Shown here: positions 24,882 to 38,567 of the stretch, in pieces
Numbering within the stretch: the first letter of the stretch is position 1
Layout: the number at the start of each line of letters is the position of its first letter
From: Brachionus rotundiformis
Lineage: Eukaryota; Rotifera; Eurotatoria; Ploima; Brachionidae
DNA length: 64,000 bases
Direction: 5' to 3'
NCBI GenBank assembly: GCA_016802295.1
Contig: JAESIW010000180.1
Location: 2,814,102 to 2,878,101, forward strand
Translations under genes and position numbers: made by a program
The notes under the pieces: model-generated
What the model was told of the DNA's origin: nothing
Databases searched by the model: none
Seen by the model: the letters and a program-made list of their open reading frames with translations, nothing else

Positions 24882-27800
24882 GCCCTTTTTTAAAACGTCC
24901 TTTTAAATTTTTTAAATTTGTTTAGCTTCATCTTTTTTATCTTAAGTTAATTTTAATGTTCATTTTACATCTGTTTAAAAGTGTGTGTGAAAAACTAAAA
25001 CAAACAATTTGTATATATATATATTTATAAATATTTATTTCTATTTATATTATTTGTTGGAACAAGTCTTGGAGATACTTTATTCACTTTTTAAATAAAA
25101 TACAAAAGAATCCTTTCATCTTTAAATTTGTTGAATAATCCTAAAGATTTTATTTTTGTTTGTTAAATTATATCAAATGACAATAAATGTTCTTTTTTAG
25201 CAAGAGAATAATTTTTTAAGCAAATACTAATATTTTTACTTGTAAAATGTCGAATAAAATAATTTATTTATTATTCAGAAATTTAATTTAAGATTACATT
25301 TTTTATGCTTCTAATGAGTAAATTGACAATTGGCCTTAACTCATTTAGAAAATAAATTATCTAAAAGACTTTTTCCAGGTATTGTTCAGACTAAAATTTT
25401 AATAGAAATTATCTGGAATTCTAATAGATTCATCAAGGTAACATTTACTAGTTTCTTTTCTATTTGCCTTGATCAATCAAGTTCTTCCATATTAAAAGAT
25501 AATTTCGAATTGAAATTTATGAATCACAAACATGGAATGAGTCTTTAAAAGGAAAAAATATTTTTATCATGAAATAAACATTCAACACCTATAGAATTCA
25601 AAATTGATTTAAATTCTTATTTTTCACTAGCATAATTAATTTTTTTGTTTTAGATTCAAATTTTTAAAATGAAAACAAATTAAAATAATTGTTTGAAATA
25701 TTTCTTGGTCTAAATACAGAATTTTGTTTTTAAATTACCAGTCGCTGGCAAGGATAAAAGAATTTATATTTTTAGGGTTTTTTTAAATTTAAAAAAGCTT
25801 TTTTTTTTTATTTAAAAGAAAAAAGTTCGATAACCAATTATTACTTTAATTTAACTAGAAAAGAGCATTGGGATTTTTTGGAAAAGTCTATGTAAGGTGT
25901 TTCGATTAAGGATAGCTAGATTTTGGCTTGTGGTAAACCATGTGGTAGAAAAAGAAATTAAAAATAATAAAGTAATTTTTTTAAAGATTTATTTATATTT
26001 TAAAATTAAGTCCACTCAGGAGTGTTTTAGTTTTTAGTTTAAAAGTGATAGATCGATATGAACAATCAGTATCGTTAAGAAGATATAAATTTTATGCATT
26101 TGGTTTCAATTCAATTGTTTGATAATTTTGATTTTTATGAAGTTTTGTGTATATTGAAATTTTTGAAATGCTATTGAAAAATAATTTCAGCACCTATTAT
26201 AGCTTGTTCAAGAAATATATTTTCTATTTTTCCTATCTTGAAAATATTTTTTCACCATTATTCAGCTGGGACCAAAGGCCATGTTGGCTCTTCGCACTTT
26301 TCGATCAGCTAATGGAGATTAAGAAGGCTATGGTGGCCATTGGTCTAAGCCTCAAGTCTAGAAGAGAAATGATATTTGAACAATCACTAGCTCAAAAATT
26401 AATGACCTTTGAAATTGGTAGAAATTTTAACTAGCCTAGACATAGTAGTATTAAATATTAAATGCAAACCGTCTATAGTTTCATGATCATGAATGTAAGA
26501 TTTAATAAAAAAAAAGTAATTGACCGACTTTCGATACAGCATTTGGCCAAATATTTGCCTAAGACCTATACTTGTTTGATGGCAAATATTATTTTATATG
26601 AATTCATTCTTATCTCATTTTAAAAATCGATTGAGCCTATTTATTTGCTTTTCGTATCATGTTCTGTCCATTTACATATTTCAAATTTCAAGTCTAGTTT
26701 CTTTCAAGTGTTTTAAATTTGGCGAATACTACAATTGCTACATAGTTACTATTCTCAAGAATAAGTAGTTGTAGAAACGTAGTTTATGTTTTTTATTTTT
26801 TATTTAAGTAATAGTGTTTGTATTTATAACAAACTGTTTAGTATCAAGAATAAAAAGTAAATCCAGTGAGCACATAAAGGCAACAGAATGAAAAAAAGCT
26901 TAAAAATCATGAGAGGACTTGAGCAAAAATCGATTTGAAGCCTATTTTAAGCTTAATAAACTAGCCAGACTATTAATTATTATTTATAATATATTCATGT
27001 CTGCTTCAATAGCGATCGATGCTCAACTATGCACAAAATCGATTTAGGAAAAAATTTAGCCAAAGCTAAAATCGATTGGGCTCTTTGGCTATCTTTAAAG
27101 GTTATTTAGTAGGTTTTGTAAGTGTAATGTGGTCACTTCATTGTCAATGGTTGACATAAATTGGCCATTTTTTCCTTTCATTTTTTATGAAGAGATCCTT
27201 AATGCCTTAAAAGTAGCCAAGTAGTTTGTCAATATAATTTGATGCTGAGCACATTTAATTAGATATTTAACTATATAGGTCAATAGATATGATTCAAAAA
27301 TTTCCATCTTTGTTGTAAATCTATGGTTTGTTACGTCTGTATCCTATAATAGATATAATTTATCTTAAAATAAGAATTTTCCATATTAAAAAATCAAACA
27401 AGTCCATAATTAAATTTTATTTATAAATTTTCAATGTATCTAGGGTGTCAGTTTATTTTTGGAACATATGGTTTATTGGTTATTTAACCACATTTGCCAT
27501 TTGAGAAATTCTATCATTTAAGCATCGCATCTTTATTCGAGGTCTTTTTTGGGCATGAGTTTTTAGACCAATCCTAAGTATAAATTTTTTTCCAAGACAT
27601 GTTTATAGGAAAATTTCTGGTAAAGTTTTTCCAATTTCAAGAATTTTTGATAACCATCCGTGCCACTTTTTTTTGGGCCAAACCAGCGGTCTACTCTCGG
27701 GCACAAAATCTGCGCCGCTTTGGATCAAATTTCCAAAGACAAAAATTAATTTTAATTAGGTTCAAATAGAAAGCTTGATTTCAAATACACATGTTAACAT

Positions 27801-28563
27801 AAAAAGTTTATTTGGACGGTTTGATTGAAATTTGCGTTTTTAAGAAAAATTTTTAAGTTTATAAATCTAAATGTCTATTTGTATAGCTACCTTGGTAAGA
27901 GGCTGCAAATGCAATAAATTATAATAATAGAATAGAAAAACATTAGCTAGCAATCAATGACCAGCCAAGTGATTTGTAATTTCGATAAATATTCATGAAA
28001 AATAAATAGCCTGAGTGCAATGTTAATAAAACGATAAGGCTAGACTAGAAAAAATAAATTAATAATTATAATAAACGGCTAGACAAGTCGGTCACTTAAC
28101 CTTTTTCGGCTAGATATTTGCAATTTTCTCGGTCAGTCGGTCATTATTTCAAATCGCCTCGACTTGAATTTTTTATATTTTTTTTCTTTTTTTTTTTCTC
28201 TTTCTCTTTTCTATTTTACATTCAACTCTTAATGCCATTTCAACTTGATTCTGTCTATAATTTATGATAATTGGTCTTGAAAGCGAACATCGATTTTTGC
28301 ATTCGTTCTTGTTTGATTTTGACGCCGGTCTGTCTGCCTCTTGTTTGTAAATAGGCCTTAATCAAGCCTTACAATTTATTTTTATTTTATTTTCTCTGAC
28401 CAAGAATATTACCTTAACTTTGAAAAAATTTTCTCATTCAAGCATTCAATTTGTCCATGAAAAATTATCTTTTTTTTTATTTTTAAGATTTTAAAATGTC
28501 TATTTGAATAGTAGTTTTAAACAGTAGTTTTATAATGATATATTGAGAAACTAGTGGTACAAA
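24882..28563. other. Gene-poor region upstream of the NR5A receptor
   Basis: This 3.7 kb stretch separates two plus-strand genes. Its start is the likely 3' end of the zinc-finger gene. A less A/T-rich patch sits near 26270-26370 and another near 27650-27720. A pyrimidine-rich tract lies near 28160-28220, close to the receptor start. The region is a candidate for NR5A control sequence, but no specific site was recognised. Confidence 0.45.
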
Positions 28564-31429
28564 ATGATGACTTTAAGCAACCAAGAACAGGAGATACTTA
28601 AGACACAGGAGACCAAATCGATATCGCCGCCAACACCACCGCTCTCCTCCTCATCTGTCTCGTCACTGTCCTCCTCTCCGCACTCGCCAAACGCCAAAAC
28701 TCCAAAACTTGACCGATTCAAAGAGGAAGCATACGACACCCTCAAAGTCGAGAGTGTCGAACCTAGCTACACTGAGTATGAGAAAAAATTTCTTGGCTTT
28801 TCGAACGGTAGCTATTTCAACAATGCCAACTTTTTTGCCAAAAAATTTTTTAATCCAGCAGTTCCGAGCGGTCAATACAACTTTCAATTGTCACAGTTAC
28901 AGCATGAGCAAAATTTTTTCAACAATCAATACCATCAATTTCAGAACCAGCTTAATCGAATGACTGACCAGTCATTCAATCAGTCTACCAAGTGTAACAC
29001 AAGCTCTAGTGCAAACTCTGCCAGATCAATGGACCAAAAGAGCCAAATAAAAAACTACAATGTAAATACATCGTCAAATACCGAATCCAGCCAAAGTTCG
29101 AATTTGAACGAAATTATACCACTCATGAGTAAGAACAAATTTTAAAATTATCACTTTTGTAATCAGCACTCAATAAAATTTAATAATAAGATAAGTATTG
29201 ATATTTAAATATCTATTTTTTCTGTGATTTTTATAGAAATTAAATGTAGATTTTTTTTTTAAATTAAGTAAACTATTTGTTTTCATTTTCTATCTATTTT
29301 AGAATTGGTAAAATATGTGACTTTACCTTTATTTTGTTCAAAAGCCCTACTTTTTAGGATAAAAAAATATACAAATTAATAAGCACTGTAAAAAAATTAC
29401 AAAACCAAATTCAGATAAATTAACTTATTTATTTTGTTTAATCAGAGCAAAATATAGCTTATTTAAAATATAAATTTTAATTTCTTTGTAAAAAAAAAGG
29501 ATAAAATACAATAGATAAATAAAGAGTATCAAATCTCTTTAGAGCTTTTTGTTAAAATTATTTATTAAATTTAAAAATTTTCAAAGATACAGGTATTCAA
29601 AACGTAGGAGTATTGGACGTTGAATCGCCAGACGTACCCTTAGACGTGAAACTTGGCTTCAACGAAGCTTGTCCAGTGTGCGGCGATAAAGTCAGCGGGT
29701 TCCATTACGGCCTGCTGACATGCGAATCGTGCAAGGGCTTTTTCAAGCGAACTGTTCAAAATAAGAAATTGTATTCTTGTGTGGATAAGCAACAATGTCA
29801 GATAGATAAGCATCAACGAAAAAGATGTGCCTATTGCAGATTCCAGAAATGCTTGCAGGTTGGAATGAAATTGGAAGCAGTGAGAGAGAACCGAGTGCGC
29901 GGAGGACGAAACAAGTTCGGTCCTTTGTACCGAAGAAGCCGTGCTTTAAAGCAACAAATTCTCAAGCAGCAAAATGAGCTAAGTGAAAATGCAGCTGCTG
30001 CGATGACCGCAGCTCAAGCGGAACCCAATGGCTTAATGATGCAAAATTTTCACCAAAATCCTCTCGGAACATTGAATATGAACAGTAGTCAGAATTCAAA
30101 TCTCTCAGTTCAAACTGAGAATTCCAAGCCAATGAACATAAAATCAGAACCTTTGGAGTCCAACTTCAAAAATCACAGCACACCGAGCTTTCTAAACCAT
30201 TCTTATGAACAAAATGGCTTTAATCCAGCGGTTGTTGCCGCCTTAAACTCGGCCAATGGACACTTGTTCTTAAAGAATGCAACTGATATTTTCAACTATT
30301 CCAATATTCTAAATTCAAACATGCCAAATGCAAGTCCTTCATCTTCACCAACTTCATCTACATCGTCACAATCATCTATTTCTCAGTTTCAGAACTTAGT
30401 CAATGAGTCGAACGTAAAGAGCTTAATAATAAACAAATTCAACAATATGCATTTATTACAAAACTTGGTCAATGCAAACAGAAATGCGGACAATCGATCA
30501 GATCCATCTTCGAGTATAATGGAAATGTCGCCGTCTCCCACTTCCTCATCGGTTTGTTCACTTGAAAATTCTGGTCATTATCCGAACAGTATGCCTGATG
30601 CTTTGCAAAAATTAATTGCCAGTGATATATCTTACAAGTGTTCAGAAGAGAGCATAATAGAATCAATTAGATCTATTAAAATAGACTTTAATTCAAAAGA
30701 TATAGCTCAAATTTCTTGTGCACTGTTGGAAAAATGGTGTTTTTTAATGGTCGATTGGGCCAGACAATCAATGTATTTTAAAGACATTAAGGTAATTTAA
30801 AAAAAAAAGTCTATAAATTAATTAAATTGTATTTTTTTTATTTATGAAGATTGATGACCAAATAAAATTACTAAAAAACTCTTGGATAGACATTCTTTTG
30901 CTAGATTTAATGTGGAAACAGTGTAAAACTGAATTTATTAATTATGAATCAATCATTTTTATTAACGATCAAACAATACGGATCAATTCTATCAAAAATC
31001 AGCAGTTAAATGAAATAGCCAGAAGTTTTATGCGTTGTGTGAGCCATTTAAAGTCAGTTAGCCTTCAATATGCCGAGTACTTGGCTTTAAAATATTTAGT
31101 TCTATTCGATCCAGGTAGATACGAACTAATTTGAGTTTGAATTTAATATTTAATTGGTATTTATTTAAGATGTCAACGGAATGACTAGCCCAGACCATAT
31201 TGAAGAAGTGCAGCAATATGTCAGCACAGCATTGGTTGAGTACACACTGTCGAATGGGAGCCAGGAAAAGTTTGCTCAATTGTTGCTTAAATTGCCCGAT
31301 ATTAAGCTGATAGGTGTTGAAATCAAGCAAATTTTGAGCACATTGGACGCAGAGTCATTTAATGGTACGCTCCTTGAGGGATGCCTTCTTGGAGAAATGC
31401 TCTATGGACCATCAAATTTGGTTACATAA
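28564..31429 (+). CDS. NR5A: NR5A/FTZ-F1 family nuclear receptor
   Basis: Four exons (28564-29128, 29593-30791, 30850-31114, 31170-31429) join in phase to 762 residues. The DNA-binding domain starts near residue 215 with CPVCGDKVSGFHYG, followed by the P-box CESCKGFFKR and second finger CxxxQxCQIDKHQRKRC. Directly after it, RVRGGRNKFGPLYRRSRA is the FTZ-F1 box that defines NR5A and lets it bind DNA as a monomer. A long Ser/Asn/Gln-rich hinge follows, then the ligand-binding domain (WARQSMYFKDIK onward) over the last three exons, ending with the AF-2-like helix LLGEMLYG. The first exon encodes a Ser/Pro-rich N-terminal region. NR5A receptors control steroid, moulting and developmental genes in other animals. 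Upstream lies a large non-coding region that may hold its control elements. Confidence 0.94.
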
Positions 31430-32678
31430 GCATCAATATTATTTTTATTTAGTAAATAATAACTAATTTTGAATATCGGGAAATATAGGCTAGAATAGAG
31501 TAAACCTTTCTTGATATCAAAGATAGGATACGGAATTAATAATAATAATAGTTAAAATAGCGAAATTTCGAATGAAATAGTTTGAAGTAAAAGAGTTTTA
31601 GTTTTTTTTTCATAATTTTATTTTTGTTTTTACTTTTTCCTCTTCACGGTTTTATTTTTGAAATTTCAAGAATTTATTTTAAAAAAATAACAGTGGTGTT
31701 TAATATTTTACAAATTTTCAGAAATAAAAAAACTTGGTTATCTGAGTTTAGCAGCAGCAAATTGTTTTTATTTTGTTTTTTTTTTTGTAAATCATGTTGT
31801 TATTTTTTAAGATGATAAAATTTCGGAATTTTTTTTTCTTGTTCCATTATTTATTTAATTTTTGACAGAAATTAAACTCAATTATTTTACTAAGAACTTA
31901 CAAATCCACATTTTAAATACTTTTTCAATGTCGGTAGAAATTTTTTAATGTTTTTTTTGTTGGTAAATTTAAATACAGTGTTAAACTTAATATTTAATAA
32001 AAGAAAATAATAAATTTTTTTTCTTAATTACAAAAAAACATCAAATATTCAATTTTTATAAAATAAAAGATATTTAATTATTTACTGGACATATATTTAT
32101 CTAGATCAAAGTTTTAACAATTTACTCACCTTTACTTGATTAATCAAGCATTTTATTCAATATAATTTAAAGGCTCTATAAAACAAATGTTCACAATAAA
32201 TTCATTAATTAATTCATTAATATTTTTTAAAAAGTGAATTAAATAATATTAAATGAACAAATTTATTTTTTTTTAAATTATTAAAGAAAATTTTAATTGT
32301 TACATCAAAAATTTTTATTCAAAGCTTGTCATTTAGAGAAAAAGATTCAGCTTTATGTTTTTTCGACAAATTAAATATTCATTAAATTGATCTTAAAAAT
32401 TTTAATTAATTAATATTTAAGATTTTGTTAAGTTTGTTTTTCAAGTCTGAATTATTTTCATGTACTATTTTATATGGATTCAAATTTTGAAAAAAATACA
32501 TTCTTGCATATCATACCAAGAAAGACTATTTTAATAGCATTTTATTATTTGCCAATAACTTTATTCATTTAAAACATAATGAGTATAAGGTCAAAAACGT
32601 CATACGTAGGCAATTTCCATTGTTAAATTTATTTAAATTTCGATCTATAACTTAAAAATTATCTTGACTGTAACAATA
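31430..32678. other. Intergenic spacer NR5A to SSR4
   Basis: Very A/T-rich sequence with several long T or A runs. It contains the presumed NR5A 3' untranslated region and SSR4 promoter. The small open frame at 31624-31815 is low-complexity and not supported. Confidence 0.45.
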
Positions 32679-33241
32679 ATGAAATCAACAATATTTGCCG
32701 TAATACTCTTTGCTGCATCTGCATTAGGTACACTAAGAACAATTTACTGAAATCTTTATATCTACTTTATCTATTGTTCACTTTAGGTCAACAATGTAAC
32801 CAAGCGAAGATTGTCAATATTAGGACTGGAACATCAGAAAACTCAAAAATCAACACAGAAACGGCTTATGTTGTTCAATTCAAAGCTCAGTGCCAAAATA
32901 GTGCTAGAAATATACCATTCTATGGAGAAATAGATGGTAAATTTTTCATTTCATCGGCAGATGCGACTGGAGAAACTTATGAAATCAGTTGGTCAGAGCC
33001 TATTAAGAAAGCTAGATCAGGTGAAATAAAGGTTAGGATTTTTGACGAAGAAGGCTATGGTGCATTTAAAAAAGCTCAACGAAGCGGAGATTACACCAAT
33101 GTCAAAGAATTACAGACAGTTGTGTTCTACCATCAAGGCTCTTACAAAGGACCATCAATACAGATTGAGTTTTTGGTCACAATACTTTTCGGTGTTATAT
33201 TTTATTTTGCCAAAAGCTCTATGAACAAAATTCAAGCTTAG
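32679..33241 (+). CDS. SSR4: Translocon-associated protein subunit delta (SSR4/TRAP-delta)
   Basis: Two exons (32679-32727, 32787-33241) join in phase to 167 residues. The first exon encodes a signal peptide (MKSTIFAVILFAASALG) and the intron falls at its end. The luminal part contains paired cysteines and the AYVVQFKAQC and FYGEIDGKFF stretches typical of the family. One transmembrane segment near the C-terminus (FLVTILFGVIFYFA) anchors it in the ER membrane, with a short cytosolic tail. It works with the TRAP alpha, beta and gamma subunits beside the Sec61 channel. Length matches the family (about 170). An AATAAA lies at 33276, shortly after the stop. Confidence 0.93.
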
Positions 33242-34289
33242 AATAGGAATAATCAAATATGAGACAATCAGAACAAATAAAAATTAAATGTTTATACATC
33301 AGCTTTTTAAAGCTGATATAGTTACTCGATTTTTTAAAAATCTAATTGGTTTTTTTATTGATTTAAAATTTTTTTACTAAAAATAAATTATTAACATTGT
33401 TTTTGTAATGATTTTAAACCTAAAACAATATTTAATTTTCAAAATTAATTTTCATCGTTTAATGAAAAAACTATTTTTATTGGCAATGATTCTCAGAAAT
33501 TGTGACTGGGATAATTTGATATTTGTGTATAAACATGAAAAGTTTTTAATTTTTTTATTAAGAAACATGCAAATTATTCTTTTTGGATACATTTTGCAGC
33601 TTTTCCCTATTTATGATCTTAGCTCATCTAAAATTAAATTTCCTATTATTGAAAAATTTTATCAAAATTTTGAATGTACAAATAGTGTGAGCTTAACTAA
33701 AGAATATAAAATCTTAAAATTTAGATTTTCAAATTTTCCAAAATAATAAAATCTTATATAATTCTCTTTGGTATTGGAAAAAATATTGAAAAGACCGTTT
33801 TAACACTATTATGACTTGAAAGTCTTCGGCAACAAGTACCATTCGAATACTGTTCAAGTAAATTAAGACAACAAAATTTCTAAAATTTTCTAAAATCAGA
33901 TTTTTTTTTATTTTAATAAAATGATTTTTTAAGTTATCTTTCTCGTTTACATAACAAAAAAATTAAATGTAGTATATTCTTTCCATTTAAAAAAGTTATG
34001 TTTTATTTTTGATTTTTTATTAATAAAAAATAAACAGAATTTATGAATTTATCTTTAAATATATAGAAAATTTTAAGAATAAAAACTCTCATTAAAATAT
34101 TAAATTTTGATCTTTTTTAAATTATGGATAAACACCAAAAAAGTACAATTATATAATTCATTTTTTGAAGGTTGGCTAAATAAATATAAGAAAAACGATC
34201 GGTAACTAAGCAACAAATAATATTATTACTTTTCATCTATTTAATAACATAGCTCAATTGAAGAAATTTTTTCACGTAGTAATATAAGA
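33242..34289. other. Spacer SSR4 to the coiled-coil gene
   Basis: It begins with the SSR4 3' end and a short perfect hairpin at 33298-33317. A 112-codon ATG frame at 33408-33746 has no recognisable domain and an AT-driven Ile/Leu/Phe/Lys composition, so I do not call it a gene. Confidence 0.4.
33298..33317. repeat. Perfect 9-bp inverted repeat after SSR4
   Basis: ATCAGCTTT, two bases, then AAAGCTGAT form a near-loopless hairpin 57 bases past the SSR4 stop and just after its AATAAA. It may be a chance palindrome or part of 3' end processing. Confidence 0.35.
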
Positions 34290-35481
34290 ATGAGTATTCT
34301 TAACGATTTGAATATTTTAGGCAAAGGTAATTGTTAAATAGATAATGAATAAAATTTTTTATTTATTTTTATTAGTTGACCCACGTAAGACGATTGTAAC
34401 CCCAAATGAATTTATTTTTAAGCTCAAAGAGGCCAATGCAATTAGCTCAGTAGATTATGAAAAATTAAAGGCTATTTTGAACAACGACGCGGTTGCTGTT
34501 CCAACTAATGATTGGATCCAGAAAGAAAAAGACCGTCAATTTCAGAGTTTGTTCAGACAGCTTTGGCCAAATATTTACAGCACAATTAATCCGCCAGAGC
34601 CCAAACCTGTTTCGGAACTTATTTCTGAGTTGGAAAAAAAAAGAGCCATTTGTGAGCTAATTGCCCAGCAGGATTTGGAAAGACACAAGGCTTCTTTGGT
34701 GCACAAGTCTCTTTTGTCAAACTATTCAAATGTTTATAACTCAAAAATGAACGATACCTTGAACATATGCATAAATGGCTTGTCGTCAGGTTTACCCAAA
34801 ATTGAAATTAATTCAAATACTTGTTTACCTGAAGCACCGAAACCCGATACTGATAAAAAATATCCAAATCTTGCCTCTAGTTACGATTTTAATTTTAAAT
34901 CAGATAAATATTTTGACACCTTGGTCAATTCTCCATACAATCCAGATGACTTGACCAAAGAAGCTGAATTGCTGAAAAGCATTCAAGAATCACAGGAAAA
35001 ATTAAAACTAACTCACAAGCTTGAAAAAACAACCGATTTGGTCGATGACATAATCGACAAAGTTAAAGTGTTGCAATTAGAAATGAAAAAAAAGTCAGCA
35101 TCTTTTAAACTAATGAATGATATTGAAAATTTAAAGAAAGAACATGAGGAAAATGAGCGCAAAAAAGAATTAATGACCATTCTGGAAAAAGAGTTAGAAA
35201 GAAAAAAATATTGCCATTTAAACCATCACCATCATCATCCGGCCACAAAAAATTATCTTGACTCAGATTCAGACTCAAGCTCAGAAAATGATGCAAGATC
35301 CAAATCACCAAGTCTAAGAAGCCATAGGCCCAGAATGTCAGTTTCATTTTCGAAGAATGTTCGTGAAGCAAAAAAGAACAGGAAAAAGTCAGCACAAAGA
35401 CTCAAAAGATCCAATTCGTACATAGGTCCCAAAGTTGATTGCTGGAATTGTAATTGCAGCTATGATAAGAATTTGTATTAG
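34290..35481 (+). CDS. Coiled-coil protein of unknown function
   Basis: Two exons (34290-34326, 34376-35481) join in phase to 380 residues. I do not recognise the family. The N-terminus (about 1-130) is folded-looking, with mixed charge and the stretch KEKDRQFQSLFRQLWPNIY. From about residue 225 to 300 a Glu/Lys/Leu-rich segment should form a coiled coil. A run of five to six histidines, then an acidic Ser/Asp/Glu patch, precede a strongly basic Arg/Lys/Ser region. The C-terminus has a small Cys cluster (DCWNCNCSY). The first exon gives only 12 full codons before a 49-base intron. A structural or scaffold role is possible but not shown. Confidence 0.75.
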
Positions 35482-38400
35482 CTAATTAATGAAGAATCAA
35501 AATACAGCTTTAAGATCACATGTATAATTTAAAATTTTTTTTTAAATTAGATTTTTTTAAATAAAGAAAAAATCTTACACTCTTTAATAAATCAAGATAC
35601 TATTTTTATAATTATAACCTGTTCATGGTATTATTTTGTAAAAAGTAAAACTGTGCTAACTCCGATGGTCAAACATGTTCTAATTTTTAAAAATTCATTA
35701 AATGAGTTGGCTTATAGAACTAAATGAATTAAATAAAGTTATTTTGTTAAGAGGATATAATTTATCAAAATATCGGTTTTGAATTTCACTAAATTGCACA
35801 CAATTAAGATTTAGGGTTTCAAATATTTATCAATGAAATCTTAAAACATGCTTAATTGACTAGTTAATTTTATGTATTAACTTAAATGGTCCAATCAACA
35901 AAATTATTAGGTTTAATTTATAAAAACAAAAAACATTTTAGGGCCTTAAAATTCGAATAATTTGTTTATAATAATAGTATTAATATTTGAAATAAAAAAT
36001 TGTAGGTAAAATTAATCATAAGCAAAGCTATCAATAAATATCTAATTTGATAAGCAGTTTAAAACAGTATACACTTATCTGATTTTACTTAAATCTACTT
36101 CTAATTTGAGTTAAGAATGCTATTAAATATTTAGTTATTTGGTTAAGAGTTTTAAAAGCTAATAATTTGATTGTTAGTCAATTAGAATTTTTTGTATTGA
36201 TAAGATAATTTATCAGGAATGTTATTTTTTATATTCAAAAAATAAAAATTGTTTCAATTAATTTAAGCAAAAAGAACAAATTGAATCTAAATTTTTTTTC
36301 ACTTATTTATATATTTTAGAGTTCGAAAATAACCTAAGTTTATTTTATTTCCTTTTTTAAAAATTAAAAGTTTATTTAATTAATTTAGATAGAAAATAGA
36401 TCAGATGTAAATTTTTTGACTTGGATATTTTAGGCCAATTTCGAATTTGTCAATATTTAAAATCCTTACTTATCTAAAATGTAATAATCTCTATATGTTT
36501 CTTAATTAACCATTTTTTACTATTATATTAGATAATTTGAAAGATTTAAATAAATATCGTAATTTGTACCTTAATTTTATTTTTCTTAAATTTTGTTTAA
36601 ATTATTTTGAAGAAATCCTTATGTCACTCAGAATGGATTTCAGTCCTTCTTTTAGAGAAGCCATTGAAAGTTAAAAAATCTAAATTAAGTAGACTGAATA
36701 GTCTTTAAATGTACCTTAATGATTATAATAGAAAATAGGATCTTTAAGATTATATTAGATCATTAATTTTAGATTATTTAATTAATTTAAAATTTTATTA
36801 ATTTAATTTGATGAAACAAACAAAATAACTTAATGAAAATAGCTCGTTTATTCAAAGCTTTTAAACAAAAAGTTCATAAATAACTTCAATTTTAATTGTT
36901 ACGCCAGTCTCAAATAAAATTAATTAGATCATTTAATTTAAACAAATCAATAGACTTATTTTTAGCATTTAATTTGATCTAATTGATATAAACAATTTTA
37001 AAAAAAAGTTCTTCTGGCAATAAAAATGATAAAGGATGCAACAGGTGATATATACTATCAAATTATTTAATTTGTTTATAAATAAGACAATTTAAATTTT
37101 AGAAAGCAAAATTTAATTGATTTATTGTACCTTTATAGCATAAATTCTTATTCTTATATAAAAAATTTTTAACCATTTGTACATTAAATTCTTAATTATT
37201 TAATACTAGCCAAGAGCAAATAGATTTAAAAATTCGAGTTTAAAATTAATAATTTAAATTATATTTAGATTAGAACAGTTAGGATATATTTTTATTTCTG
37301 ATTTAGCTTTTTGTTTATTTTACTAATCAATTTATCCCCATTTCACGATCGATAAATATATAAAAATAAATAAGTTGGTACCAAACTGATATTCTAACAA
37401 AGTAGGAATTCTAAGGTCTAACAATGTTTACTTTACGTAATTTGTAAATTTGTTTTTTCTGATAATCAATCAAAAATAGAATCTCGAATAAGAACTCTTA
37501 TGGCAAACCAATTCGTGAATAAATATGCCCTTAAGATAAATTAGAGTCCAATTAACAATATCTATTTACTAGATAAATAAATACTCAGCAAAACTTATTT
37601 AAATCATTCAACTGAGTGATTTATTGAACAAATTAATAACACTATTTATTTAACACTGAAGTGATTTATTAAATAATTTTTATTTTATCAAGCAGAGATA
37701 CATTTGTATTTAACTCAATCCAAGAGTCTGTATTTTATCTGATACTCCACCAAATTGATATGTCTAAAGATCATTAAATCTGATAGCCTAATCATTTCTT
37801 AATTTAACACTTATTATGATCTATTATAACTTCGGACTCTTGAAATTTTAGGAATTTTAAGAGTTCCACTTGAACAAAAAAGGTTAAATTTGCTTAATAA
37901 AAATTTATTTCTTCTTAAAAAATTATTTACATAACTTAATAGAAGTTTTATGACTCTAACAAGGTTATATAAGCACCGATACATTAAACTCTTGAGTTTA
38001 GTTTTGTTTAATGGGTACTGTTTATAATTATAAACTAGGTTACTGATAAAAAATCAATTAATTTTACGCTTAAATAGAATTTTTTTAATTTTGAGTACCG
38101 TTTTTTTATCTAAAAATAATCTTAATGTAACTCGGTGATAGAGATCTTTAACACGGAAAATAAGTTTTTCATATTTTGCTCGGCACAATCTTTAAACTAT
38201 TGGCCTACTGTTAGAGACATCCGGTCTGTAAAGACAATTTGGTTAAGTTTGGGGTTGTGTCAAATTGAGTAACTAGGACTTATTGAACCGCGGCGGTCTT
38301 TTGTTTATTTAAAATCTTAACAAATCAGGAAATAAATTTTCCATTCTTAATAAAAGATAGCGGCCAATAGGAAAGTTTTTTTTGACTAATTGTTTTTATT

Positions 38401-38567
38401 TTTTTGTTCTAATTTTGGAGCCAATCTGTTAAAACTTAAAGCTCAATGTTCTTATTGGCCAAATTGGTTTTCTTTAATCTTGATTTAGAGTCTAACTATT
38501 TAAAGGTAACTAATTTTTTACTTTTAATTCATTAGAGATTAATAAATTTTAATTACAACTACAAAAA
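35482..38567. other. 3.1 kb gene-free stretch
   Basis: Nothing recognisable apart from uniformly A/T-rich DNA; base composition becomes more mixed near 38140-38480, just upstream of the PDZ gene, where a promoter is expected. No RNA gene or repeat array was seen. Confidence 0.45.

Noticed and set aside
26147..26434. 95-codon open frame upstream of NR5A
   Set aside because: It has no ATG at its start, no recognisable domain and no fitting splice partners. The less A/T-rich part is reported only as a compositional patch.
33408..33746. 112-codon ATG frame after SSR4
   Set aside because: Composition is Ile, Leu, Phe and Lys-rich as expected from A/T-rich DNA, with no domain, no splice partner and no similarity I recognise.
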